From Promicromonospora sp049532985 (lineage in GTDB: Bacteria > Actinomycetota > Actinomycetes > Actinomycetales > Cellulomonadaceae), in the NCBI RefSeq assembly GCF_049532985.1, contig NZ_CP186693.1, positions 3,906,001 to 3,970,000 on the forward strand: 64,000 nt of DNA, written 5' to 3'. Made by a program: the position numbers and the translations under genes. Positions 17,754 to 25,253 of this stretch are shown here, piece after piece. Positions within the stretch are counted from its first letter, which is position 1. The number at the start of each line of letters is the position of its first letter. The notes beneath the pieces were generated by a model. That model did not search any database, was not told where the DNA came from, and was given only the letters and a program-made list of their open reading frames with translations.

Positions 17754-18590
17754 ATGAACAGCAGCATCCAGAACCCGCAGCCTGCCCCCACGAGCGTCGT
17801 CTTCGTGCACGGCATGCGCAGCTCCGGCGCGATCTGGGAGAGCCAGGTCGAGCACCTGCAGGAGGCCGGTCACCAGGCCGTCGCCGTCGACCTGCCCGCG
17901 CACGGCACGCGCCGGCACGACCGGTTCACCCTGGCCGGCGCCTTCCAGGCGCTGGACGACGCCGTCGAGTCGCTCCCGGGTCCCGTCGCCGTGGTGGGGC
18001 TGTCGCTCGGCGGCTACACGTCGCTCGCCTGGGCTGCCCGCCCGCACACCACCGACCGCCTGGTGGGCGTGCTCGCCGCCGGCTGCACCTCCGACCCGCG
18101 GGGCAAGCCCGTGCGGCTCTACCGGGACGTCGCGAAGACCGTGGCCGGCGCCGCCTACCTCGGCCGTCGGCTGACCGGTCGCGTGGTGCACCCGAGCGTG
18201 CACCGGGCGCGGCTGTCGGTGCCCACGTTCCGCCTGCCGTTCCGCGCACCCCGCAGCGCCCCGGGCGGCGCCGATCTGCGCCAGGTCGAGATCGCGCCCC
18301 GCCAGACCGCCGAGATGTACCGCCCCACCTGGGACGTCGTCACCGACTCACTGACCCACCTCGCCGGGCTCTCCTCGGTCGCCAACGTGCGGGCCGCGCG
18401 GGTGCCTGTCTGGTTCGTCAACGGCGCGCGCGACGCCATGCGCATCGGCGAGCAGCGTCACCTCGCCGCGGCCCGCGACGGCGCGCTCGTCGTCATCCCC
18501 GGCGCGGGGCACGACGTCAACACCGAGGCTCCGGCGGCGTTCAACCGGGTGCTCACCCGGGCACTGTCCGACTTCGCGCGGGGTGCGTGA
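17754..18590 (+). CDS. Alpha/beta-fold hydrolase
   Basis: A 278-aa alpha/beta hydrolase. The oxyanion region is VVFVHGMRSSGAIW, the nucleophile elbow GLSLGGYTSLAWAA carries the catalytic Ser near residue 86, and the catalytic His lies in IPGAGHDVNTEAP near residue 253. The lid region between ~130 and 190 is basic. ATG at 17754 directly follows GAAGGG. The substrate (esterase, lipase or haloperoxidase-like) cannot be assigned. The aminopeptidase P gene starts 12 nt downstream, so the two may be co-transcribed. Confidence 0.85.
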   Translation: MNSSIQNPQPAPTSVVFVHGMRSSGAIWESQVEHLQEAGHQAVAVDLPAHGTRRHDRFTLAGAFQALDDAVESLPGPVAVVGLSLGGYTSLAWAARPHTTDRLVGVLAAGCTSDPRGKPVRLYRDVAKTVAGAAYLGRRLTGRVVHPSVHRARLSVPTFRLPFRAPRSAPGGADLRQVEIAPRQTAEMYRPTWDVVTDSLTHLAGLSSVANVRAARVPVWFVNGARDAMRIGEQRHLAAARDGALVVIPGAGHDVNTEAPAAFNRVLTRALSDFARGA

Positions 18591-18602
18591 AACACTGGGC
18601 GT

Positions 18603-20141
18603 ATGAGCGAGCCCACCACCACGTCGCAGACCGACGAGCAGGGAACCGCCGACCGCGGGTCCAACCGTTCGCACCGTCCCGCCTCGACCGCGTTCAAGAA
18701 CTTCGTGATGTCGCAGTGGGCCCCGCGTGCCGAGCTCGGCCTCACGCCGTCGGCCGCCGAGGCCTACACCGGCGCGCGCCGCGCCGCTCTCTCGGAGCGG
18801 CTGCCGGGCGTCCGCCTGGTGATCCCCGCGGGTTCGCTCAAGACCCGCTCCAACGACACCGACTACCGGTTCCGCCCGCACTCGGCGTTCGCGCACCTCA
18901 CGGGCCTGGGCACCGACCAGGAGCCGGACGCCGTCCTGGTGCTCCACCCGGTCGAGGACGGCGCGGGGGACGACGGGTCCGGCCACCACGCCGTGCTGTA
19001 CGTGCGCCCGCTCGCGCCCCGCGACAACGAGGAGTTCTACGCCGACGCCCGCTACGGCGAGTTCTGGGTCGGGGCCCGGCCCTCCCTGGCCGACGTCGAG
19101 GCGCTGACGGGCATCGAGGCCCGGCACATCGACGAGCTGGGCGACGCGCTGGCCAAGGACGTCGGCGACGGCGGCGTGCGGCTGCTCGTCGTGACCGGCG
19201 CGGACGACGCCGTCGAGGCGCTCGTCGAGGAGTTGCGCCTGGAGGCCGGGGAGGACGAGGACGCCCTGACCGACGAGGCCCTCGTGGAGGCCACCTCCGA
19301 GCTGCGCCTGATCAAGGACGAGTACGAGATCGCGCAGATGCGCGAGGCCGTCGCGCGCACCATCGAGGGGTTCGAGGCCGTGGTCCGCGCCCTGCCGCGC
19401 GCGGTGGCGCACCGGCGCGGGGAGCGCGTGGTCGAGACCACCTTCGACGGGCACGCCCGCCTGGAGGGGAACGCGGTGGGCTACGAGACCATCGCGGCCT
19501 CGGGCGAGCACGCCACCACGCTGCACTGGATCCGGAACGACGGCGAGGTCCGCTCGGGGGACGTGCTGCTGCTCGACGGCGGCGTGGAGGTCGACTCGCT
19601 CTACACCGCCGACATCACGCGCTCCCTGCCGGTCGACGGCGAGTACACCGAGGTGCAGCGGAAGATCTACCAGGCCGTGCTGGACGCGGCCGACGCCGCG
19701 TTCGCCGTCGCGAAGCCGGGCACGAAGTTCCGCGACGTGCACGCGGCGGCGATGGAGGTCATCGCGGCCCGCCTGGAGGAGTGGGGCTTCCTGCCCGACG
19801 GCGTCACCGCCGCCGACGCCCTGGGCGACGACGGCCAGCAGCACCGCCGCTGGATGGTGCACGGCACCTCGCATCACCTGGGCCTCGACGTGCACGACTG
19901 CGCGCAGGCACGCCGCGAGCTGTACCTCGACGGCGTGCTGGAGCCGGGCATGGTGTTCACCATCGAGCCGGGCCTGTACTTCAAGGCCGACGACCTGGCG
20001 GTGCCCGAGGAGTTCCGGGGCATCGGCGTGCGCATCGAGGACGACGTGCTGATCACCGCCGACGGCAACGAGAACCTCTCGGCGGCGCTCCCCCGCGACC
20101 CTGATGCGGTCGAGGCCTGGATGGCGTCGCTGCGCGGCTGA
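18603..20141 (+). CDS. pepP: Xaa-Pro aminopeptidase (aminopeptidase P, M24B)
   Basis: A 512-aa cytoplasmic metallopeptidase that removes an N-terminal residue preceding proline. The pita-bread fold metal ligands are visible: LLLDGGVEVDSLY (first Asp), TADITRS (second Asp), HGTSHHLGLDVHD (His), FTIEPGLY (Glu) and GVRIEDDVLI (Glu). The N-terminal ~210 residues are the creatinase-type domain, including YRFRPHSAFAHLTGL. The length suits the family. The stop codon is already part of a 14-bp tandem repeat array that runs downstream. Confidence 0.93.
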   Translation: MSEPTTTSQTDEQGTADRGSNRSHRPASTAFKNFVMSQWAPRAELGLTPSAAEAYTGARRAALSERLPGVRLVIPAGSLKTRSNDTDYRFRPHSAFAHLTGLGTDQEPDAVLVLHPVEDGAGDDGSGHHAVLYVRPLAPRDNEEFYADARYGEFWVGARPSLADVEALTGIEARHIDELGDALAKDVGDGGVRLLVVTGADDAVEALVEELRLEAGEDEDALTDEALVEATSELRLIKDEYEIAQMREAVARTIEGFEAVVRALPRAVAHRRGERVVETTFDGHARLEGNAVGYETIAASGEHATTLHWIRNDGEVRSGDVLLLDGGVEVDSLYTADITRSLPVDGEYTEVQRKIYQAVLDAADAAFAVAKPGTKFRDVHAAAMEVIAARLEEWGFLPDGVTAADALGDDGQQHRRWMVHGTSHHLGLDVHDCAQARRELYLDGVLEPGMVFTIEPGLYFKADDLAVPEEFRGIGVRIEDDVLITADGNENLSAALPRDPDAVEAWMASLRG

Positions 20142-20305
20142 TCTGGGGTGGCTGGCTTGGGGTGGCTGATCTGGGATGCCTGATCTGGCGTGCCGGACTT
20201 GGCGCGGCTGACCTGGGGTGCCAGACCTGGCGTGCCAGACCTGGTACGGCTGATCTGGCGTGCCTGACCTGGCGTGCCTGACCTGGCACGGCTGACCTGG
20301 CGTGC
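20138..20305. repeat. Twelve-copy 14-bp tandem array
   Basis: Twelve consecutive 14-bp units with consensus CTGACCTGGCGTGC run from inside the pepP stop codon. Units differ at a few positions (for example CTGATCTGGGGTGG and CAGACCTGGTACGG). Because 14 is not a multiple of three, the array is open in several frames by chance. I see no gene in it. Confidence 0.9.
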
Positions 20306-20399
20306 CTGACGGGGTATGCGGGGGCTCGCGCCGGATCACCGGCGCCGGTGCCTGTTCCCGCCCTGAACTCGGTCACATGCCAACCGTGGAAAGCTGCGG

Positions 20400-20457
20400 T
20401 CGGTCGGTTGCCCTGAGATCGGTCGTCTGATGGACCGATCTCAGGGCAACCGACCGA
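20400..20457. repeat. Left 25-bp perfect hairpin of the cassette
   Basis: Perfect 25-bp arms surround the 8-nt loop GTCTGATG. The stem contains CCCTGAGATCGGTC, whose core is shared with the hairpin at 21965-22026. The 3' arm runs straight into the first 31-bp repeat unit. Confidence 0.9.
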
Positions 20458-20695
20458 AGATCGGTCCGGTCGACGTGCATCTGACCGAAGATCGGTCCGG
20501 TCGACGTGCATCTGACCGAAGATCGGTCCGGTCGACGTGCATCTGACCGAAGGTGAGAGCCCGACCGACGTGCATCCGAGCGAAGGTGAGCCCGGTCAAC
20601 GTGCATCCGACCGACGATGAGCCCGGCCGACGTGCATCTGACCGATGCTGCCCGTCGTGCATCTGACCGAAACCGTCCTCAGCCGAGGTGCATCT
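20452..20695. repeat. Left array of 31-bp repeats
   Basis: Eight contiguous units end in GTGCATCT or GTGCATCC and mostly begin GACCGA. The first three (20452-20544) are identical; the rest are diverged, with lengths 33, 31, 31, 25 and 31 bp. There are no spacers between units, so this is not a CRISPR array. It ends 16 bp from the stop codon of the AbiEi-like gene. Confidence 0.88.
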
Positions 20696-20710
20696 GGCCG
20701 GTTTCGCGTG

Positions 20711-21685
20711 TCAGGACGGGCGGAGCAACGGATCCGGGCGGGCCGCGTCCACGGCGTCGCGCGGGAGATGCCGGACGAATCGCGCAATCATCGCGGGCAC
20801 GTCGCGCCTGTCCGACGCGCTGACGCTCTCGATGGTGAAGCCGGCCTGCCGGATCGCGTCCGCCCGGGCCTTCTCGTCCAGGTATTCCTGCGCCGGGTCG
20901 TGTCCCGGGCGCACGCCGTCGGGACGGTACTTCACACGCCCGTCGAACTCGATACCGAGAGCCCACCGGTCGTACCCGAGGTCGGTGTGGAAGACACCCG
21001 CCGCGGTGCGGACCGGCATCTGCGTGACGGGCCGGGGCAGTCCGCGACGGAGGATCTCGTACCTGACCCAGGTCTCCCAGGCGGACTGGGCACCGGCGTC
21101 GGCCAGCTCGATCACCCGGCGGGCCCGGCGCGTGCCGCGTCGGTCCGGCGTGGCGGCGAGCACCTCGAGCAACGTCTCCCGCACGAGGCCCATGGCCAGT
21201 GCGGAGTCGGTGATCACGAGTGCTTCGAGAGGATGCAGGGTCCGTGCGCAGTCGACGACGGTGCGCGCCAACGACGTCACAGGAATGCCCGACGCGACGG
21301 CGACGTCCTGCGCGGAGATCGTCCAGGCGTGGCGACGGACGTCCGCCGCGGCATGGGCCGACGCACGGTAGCGCTGGTAGACGTGGGTGACGGTGGGCAT
21401 GGTCCAGAGGCGGAGACCCAGGAGCAGGGCCGCCGAGACGTGACCGAACACGTGGTCGGCCCTGAGCTGGGTATGCAGAGCGCTGATCCGCGCGAGCGCC
21501 AGTCGGCGCGCCTCCTGGTACGCCCGGCCTGGGCCCTCGGCCTGGATCTGGTCCGGTGGGCAGTAGGCTCCGCGCCGGACCCGGAGGATGTCGCCGGCCC
21601 GGGCGGATGCGGCAAGTCGGTTGCGATCATGCTCCAACGTCAGCGTGACGGCGGGGATCGTGATGGTGGTGGTCGTTGTGGTCAT
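20711..21685 (-). CDS. AbiEi-antitoxin-like protein with C-terminal DUF559/Vsr-like nuclease fold
   Basis: A 324-aa protein in two parts. Residues ~20-165 resemble the AbiEi type IV antitoxin family: RLAASARAGDILRVRRGAYC, HVFGHVSAALLLGLRL and GIPVTSLARTVVDCAR. Residues ~195-300 resemble DUF559/Vsr-like PD-(D/E)xK domains: TDLGYDRWALGIEFDG (D235, E246, D248) and DEKARADAIRQAGFTIESVS. No AbiEii-type toxin gene is adjacent, so a classical toxin-antitoxin pair is not supported. I chose the ATG at 21685; ATG 21703 is possible. The gene sits alone inside mirrored repeats, with other repeat arrays outside, in a region that looks variable. Whether it cuts DNA is unknown. Confidence 0.7.
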   Translation of the reverse strand: MTTTTTTITIPAVTLTLEHDRNRLAASARAGDILRVRRGAYCPPDQIQAEGPGRAYQEARRLALARISALHTQLRADHVFGHVSAALLLGLRLWTMPTVTHVYQRYRASAHAAADVRRHAWTISAQDVAVASGIPVTSLARTVVDCARTLHPLEALVITDSALAMGLVRETLLEVLAATPDRRGTRRARRVIELADAGAQSAWETWVRYEILRRGLPRPVTQMPVRTAAGVFHTDLGYDRWALGIEFDGRVKYRPDGVRPGHDPAQEYLDEKARADAIRQAGFTIESVSASDRRDVPAMIARFVRHLPRDAVDAARPDPLLRPS

Positions 21686-21867
21686 GCCTCGACGGTCCAC
21701 CATGGCTGACCGCTCAAGAGACCTGGACCGAGCCGCCTGTGCACCGGCACGGATTACGGCGCGCTGTGGTCGAGCTCGGGCCGAGCGTGGGTCTGGGACA
21801 GGGTCCCGGCTCAGAACCCAGAACCCAGAACCCAGAACATGCTCGGTCATCTGCCGGCGGTAGCGGC

Positions 21868-21960
21868 GTGACTTCGGTCATCCGTCAGCGGCAGCAGCGT
21901 GAACTCGGTCATCCGTCAGCGGCAGCAGCGCGACTTCGGTCATCCGTCAGCGGCAGCAGC
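21868..21960. repeat. Right array of 31-bp repeats
   Basis: Three almost identical 31-bp units with core ACTTCGGTCATCCGTCAGC, plus a degenerate partial copy before them (21844-21867). Read on the minus strand each contains GGATGACCGAAGT, matching CATCTGACCGAAGA of the left array, so the two arrays are mirrored. Confidence 0.88.
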
Positions 21961-21964
21961 ATGG

Positions 21965-22026
21965 CTTCGGTCCCTTGCGCTGAGATCGGTCGACTGGTTG
22001 ACCGATCTCGGTGCAAGGAACCGAAG
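21965..22026. repeat. Right 27-bp hairpin of the cassette
   Basis: 27-nt arms around the 8-nt loop GACTGGTT contain 24 Watson-Crick pairs, two G-U pairs and one mismatch. The inner stem GAGATCGGTC/GACCGATCTC is identical to that of the left hairpin. Confidence 0.9.
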
Positions 22027-22193
22027 TCGGCGGGGGTCACACCGCGAGGGACCGAACACGTGCCCAGCATGCCCAGCGACCCCGGAGCACCTAATCACGA
22101 ACGCCGCAGGAACGCGGCTGAATGCAGCGGGAACACAGGACACCCCGGGCAGCCCCGGACGGTGCGCGAGCACCATGCCGACCGTCGGGGCAG
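22027..22193. other. Gene-free spacer between cassette and proline-codon-like repeats
   Basis: About 170 bp between the right hairpin and the 39-bp repeat array. I see no gene, promoter or hairpin of note here. Confidence 0.5.
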
Positions 22194-22399
22194 CGAGCGC
22201 GACCTCCGAGCTGGCACCGTCTCCTCCGAAGCAAGCCCGACCTCCGAAGCTGGCGCCGCCTGCTCCCCAGCAAGCCCGACCTCCGAAGCTGGCGCCGCCT
22301 CCCCCGCAGCAAGCGCAACCTCCGAAGCTAGCGCCGTCTCCTCCGAAGCTAGCGCCATCTCCTCCGCAACAAGCCCGACCTCCGAAGCTAGCGCCACCC
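22194..22399. repeat. 39-bp/24-bp minisatellite next to the stress-protein stop codon
   Basis: Five to six copies of a unit centred on CCTCCGAAGCTAGCGCC, spaced 39 bp apart, with shorter 24-bp steps where part of a unit is missing. It abuts the stop codon of the minus-strand stress protein. The unit keeps several frames open (for example a PPKLAP-rich frame), but none has a start signal, so I treat it as non-coding. Confidence 0.75.
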
Positions 22400-23338
22400 C
22401 TACTTCTGGTCGTCGCTCGGCGGCGCGTACGGGTTGGCCGGTGGTGTGGTGCGCGACGTCGGGACGTCGTCCTGGTCGGCGGCCGCTGCCGTGGGCCGGT
22501 CGGACCCGCTGTCCTGTGCCGTCGGCGCATCCGTCGGGGCGCCAGGAGCCGGCTGCCCGGACTCAGCCCCAGCCCCAGCCCCAGCCCCGACCCCGCCACT
22601 CGGCGTGCCCGAGGCCGGTGCCGCACCCGGCGCGCCCGGGGTCGCGTCCGCCGAGGGAGCAGCCGGCGCCTGCGACCCCGGGCGCATCGCGCCGTACCGC
22701 GGCTCGCCCGACGGCGTGACCCAGCGCGGGTCGGCCGGGCGGGTCGGCGGAGCGGCGGGCGCGGACGGCGCGGCGGCCGGCGGCTGCGCACCGTACGCGG
22801 GCGGGGCCGTGGGCGCCGGGACCCCGACGGTGGCCGTGCCCCGGGACTTGCCCAGTCCGCTCGGCGACTGCGCCAGCAGGGCGCGTGCGTCCGACGCATG
22901 GTCGTGGCCGCAGAGGATCGCGTACGTGGCCGCGACGATCTGCGACGAGGAGGTGAAGTCACGGCGTCCGCCCGTGAACGAGTACGACAGGATCGAGAAC
23001 AGCAGACCGAAGCCGGCACCGAGCGCGATGCCCGCGAACATCACCTGGAACCCGGACGAACCTGCGAACAGCGTGAGCAGGAGCCCGACGAAGAAACCGA
23101 ACCAGGCACCCGACAGCGCACCCGCGAGCGCCACGCGGCCGTAGGTGAGACGGCCCGTGACGCGCTCGACCATGCGCAGGTCGGTGCCCACGATCGTGAC
23201 GTTCTCGACGGGGAACTTGTTGTCGGAGAGGTAGTCGACTGCTTTCTGCGCCTCCAGGTAGGTGGAGTACGCGGCGACCTCGTCACCGGCCGGCAGGGTC
23301 GGGACCTTCGGGACGGCACCCGGGCGAGACATGCTCAT
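22400..23338 (-). CDS. General stress protein, YflT-like domain with membrane segments
   Basis: A 312-aa protein. Residues ~20-75 match the heat-induced YflT/general-stress domain (AYSTYLEAQKAVDYLSDNKFPVENVTIVGTDL). A glycine-rich pair of membrane helices follows (VALAGALSGAWFGFFVGLLLTLF and VMFAGIALGAGFGLLFSILSY). The C-terminal ~150 residues are Pro/Ala/Gly-rich, low-complexity and probably disordered. ATG at 23338 has a second ATG two codons later. It is divergent from the MgtE-N protein, a pairing common in actinobacteria. The molecular role is unknown. Confidence 0.82.
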   Translation of the reverse strand: MSMSRPGAVPKVPTLPAGDEVAAYSTYLEAQKAVDYLSDNKFPVENVTIVGTDLRMVERVTGRLTYGRVALAGALSGAWFGFFVGLLLTLFAGSSGFQVMFAGIALGAGFGLLFSILSYSFTGGRRDFTSSSQIVAATYAILCGHDHASDARALLAQSPSGLGKSRGTATVGVPAPTAPPAYGAQPPAAAPSAPAAPPTRPADPRWVTPSGEPRYGAMRPGSQAPAAPSADATPGAPGAAPASGTPSGGVGAGAGAGAESGQPAPGAPTDAPTAQDSGSDRPTAAAADQDDVPTSRTTPPANPYAPPSDDQK

Positions 23339-23397
23339 ACCCCTAGTCTCCCCCACCCGGGCGGAAGTGGCGAGGAGCGAGGGTGTGGGGCGGGTCG

Positions 23398-23403
23398 TAG
23401 GCT
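23398..23403 (+). promoter_or_regulatory. -10 hexamer TAGGCT, leaderless start
   Basis: TAGGCT lies 7 nt before the GTG of the MgtE-N/CBS protein; no ribosome binding site is visible. Confidence 0.45.
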
Positions 23404-23410
23404 GACCAGC

Positions 23411-24742
23411 GTGAGCGCCGGCAGCAGGGTCTTCGTGGCACGTCTGGCAGGCACCGTGGTCTTCGACCCGATCGGGGACCAGGTGGGCCGCGTCCGCGAC
23501 GTCGTCGTGCTCGTCCGGGCGAAAGGGGCGCCGCGGGCGGTGGGCCTCGTGGTCGAGGTGCCGGGCCGGCGCCGGGTCTTCCTGCCGCTGACCCGGGTGA
23601 CGAGCATCGACCCCGGGCAGGTGATCAGCACGGGCCTGGTGAACATGCGGCGGTTCGAGCAGCGGGCCATGGAGTCGGTGGTGCTCGGCGAGCTGCTGGA
23701 CCGCCGCGTGCAGCTCAAGGACGGCTCGGGCGAGGTGACCATCGAGGACGTGTCGATCGCGCAGCAACGGACGGGCGACTGGCTGGTGGACCAGCTCTTC
23801 GTGCGGCGGCGGTCGGCCCGTGGTTCGGCGCCGTTCCGCCGGGGGTCCACCCTGACGGTGCCGGTCGACGCCGTGGCGGACCTCACCGCCCGCTCGGCGG
23901 AACAGGGTGCAGCGCGCCTGCTGGAGGCGTACGAGGACATGCGCGCGGCGGACCTCGCGGACGTGATCCGCGACCTGGGCACGGCGCGCCGCCTGGAGAT
24001 CGCCACCGCGCTGAACGACGAGCGCCTGGCCGACGTGCTGGAGGAGCTGCCGGAGGACGCGCAGGTGTCCATCCTGTCGGGCCTGGACGTCGACCGCGCG
24101 GCCGACGTGCTGGAGGTCATGGAGCCCGACGACGCCGCCGACCTGCTGCACGAGCTGCCCGAGGAACAGGCCGCTCAGCTGCTGAACCTCATGGAGCCGG
24201 AGGAGGCCGCGGACGTCCGGCGCCTGCTGGAGTACGCCGAGGACACGGCCGGCGGCCTGATGACCACCGAACCGGTGATCCTGGGCGCGGACGACACGAT
24301 CGCGACCGCCCTGGCCTCCATCCGGCGCTCGGAGCTGCCGCCGGCCCTGGCGTCCATGGTGTTCGTGGTGCGCCCGCCGCTGGAGACGCCGACCGGCCGG
24401 TTCCTCGGCGTCGCGCACTTCCAGCGGCTGCTGCGCGAGCCGCCGCACGCGGCGGTCGGGTCGGTGCTCGACGCCGAGACCGAGTGGCTCACCCACGACG
24501 CGTCGGTGGGGCAGGTGACCCGGCTCCTGGCCGCCTACGACCTGCTCGCGCTGCCCGTGCTGGACGCCCAGCGCCGGCTGCTGGGCGTCGTCACCGTCGA
24601 CGACGTGCTGGACCACATCCTCCCGGACGACTGGCGCGACAGCGACGACGAGCGGATGGAGGCCGTGTCGGCGCAGGCCGCCCCGGCGGCGCGGCGTCGG
24701 CCCGCGCAGCGCCCGGCGGGACGGGGGCCGCACCGTGGCTGA
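23411..24742 (+). CDS. MgtE N-domain plus CBS-pair protein, no transporter domain
   Basis: A 443-aa soluble protein. Residues 1-~175 look like a PRC-barrel-like region (VVFDPIGDQVGRVRDVVVLV). Residues ~190-290 are the MgtE N-terminal superhelix, with the repeated LADVLEELPEDAQ, AADVLEVMEPDDAADLLHELPEEQAAQLL pattern. A CBS pair follows (AGGLMTTEPVILGADDTI and LLGVVTVDDVLDHILPDD). The five membrane helices of the MgtE Mg2+ channel are absent. By analogy it would sense Mg2+ or nucleotides, possibly acting on the DUF1003 membrane protein whose gene overlaps it by 8 nt (inference). Confidence 0.88.
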   Translation: MSAGSRVFVARLAGTVVFDPIGDQVGRVRDVVVLVRAKGAPRAVGLVVEVPGRRRVFLPLTRVTSIDPGQVISTGLVNMRRFEQRAMESVVLGELLDRRVQLKDGSGEVTIEDVSIAQQRTGDWLVDQLFVRRRSARGSAPFRRGSTLTVPVDAVADLTARSAEQGAARLLEAYEDMRAADLADVIRDLGTARRLEIATALNDERLADVLEELPEDAQVSILSGLDVDRAADVLEVMEPDDAADLLHELPEEQAAQLLNLMEPEEAADVRRLLEYAEDTAGGLMTTEPVILGADDTIATALASIRRSELPPALASMVFVVRPPLETPTGRFLGVAHFQRLLREPPHAAVGSVLDAETEWLTHDASVGQVTRLLAAYDLLALPVLDAQRRLLGVVTVDDVLDHILPDDWRDSDDERMEAVSAQAAPAARRRPAQRPAGRGPHRG

Positions 24743-25250
24743 CCGCCTCGACACCCCGCTCGCCCAGCGCCGCGGTCTGGTTCCCCGGTTCCGGGTGGAC
24801 CAGGACGCCGTCGGGAAGGCCACCGAGGCGATCGCCCGGTTCCTGGGCACGCCGCGGTTCCTCATCTACCTGACGGTCTTCTGCCTGCTGTGGCTCGCGT
24901 GGAACTCGTGGGGCCCGGAGGGTCTGCGGTTCGACAGCGCGGCCAACGGCTTCACGGCACTCACCCTCATGCTGTCGCTGCAGGCCAGCTACGCGGCCCC
25001 GCTGATCCTGCTGGCGCAGAACCGGCAGGACGACCGCGACCGGGTCACGGCCGAGCAGGACCGGCAGCGCGGTGAGCGCAACCTCGCCGACACGGAGTAC
25101 CTGGCGCGGGAGATGGCGGCGCTGCGCATCGCGCTGAACGAGGTCGCCACGCGCGACTTCGTGCGCTCCGAGATCCGCAACCTCCTGGAGGAGCTGGACG
25201 AGAAGGGCCGGGAGCGGGACCGGTCCGGCGAGCAGGACCAGTCGGGCTGA
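24735..25250 (+). CDS. DUF1003 membrane protein
   Basis: A 171-aa protein of the DUF1003 family. Two membrane helices (FLIYLTVFCLLWLAWNSW and FTALTLMLSLQASYAAPLILLAQNRQ) flank the conserved WN and PLILLAQNRQDDRDR motifs, followed by a charged cytoplasmic helical tail (~95-171), probably coiled coil. The GTG start lies inside the end of the upstream gene (8-nt overlap), which implies translational coupling with the MgtE-N/CBS protein. Function unknown. Confidence 0.9.
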   Translation: MADRLDTPLAQRRGLVPRFRVDQDAVGKATEAIARFLGTPRFLIYLTVFCLLWLAWNSWGPEGLRFDSAANGFTALTLMLSLQASYAAPLILLAQNRQDDRDRVTAEQDRQRGERNLADTEYLAREMAALRIALNEVATRDFVRSEIRNLLEELDEKGRERDRSGEQDQSG

Positions 25251-25253
25251 GGC

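Larger units (their letters stand above)
20400..22026. mobile_element. Cassette with mirrored hairpin-capped repeat arrays around an AbiEi/DUF559-like gene
   Basis: A 1.6-kb unit with mirrored ends. Going inward from either end there is a ~25-27-bp stem with an 8-nt loop and the shared core GAGATCGGTC-N8-GACCGATCTC, then an array of 31-bp repeats containing GACCGAAG, then the single gene. The two ends are in inverted orientation, like terminal inverted repeats. There is no transposase and no clear target-site duplication, so mobility is a hypothesis. Confidence 0.4.

Noticed and set aside
18348..20339. 663-codon minus-strand frame that includes a repetitive 14-residue motif
   Set aside because: The repeat is the 14-bp DNA array read in frame (14 codons per three units), and the rest is antisense to pepP and the hydrolase gene.
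20452..20695. CRISPR array
   Set aside because: The 31-bp units are contiguous, without spacers, and no cas genes are nearby.
20711..21685. A complete type IV toxin-antitoxin (AbiE) system
   Set aside because: Only an AbiEi-like half is present; there is no adjacent nucleotidyltransferase-type AbiEii toxin gene.
20371..22041. GGTCACA as a target-site duplication of the cassette
   Set aside because: The 7-mer occurs on both sides (20371-20377 and 22035-22041) but at unequal distances from the hairpins (22 and 8 nt), so chance is likely.
22095..22397. Pro- or Ser-rich small proteins encoded by the 39-bp minisatellite
   Set aside because: Several frames on both strands are open for the same reason; none has a ribosome binding site or -10 hexamer.
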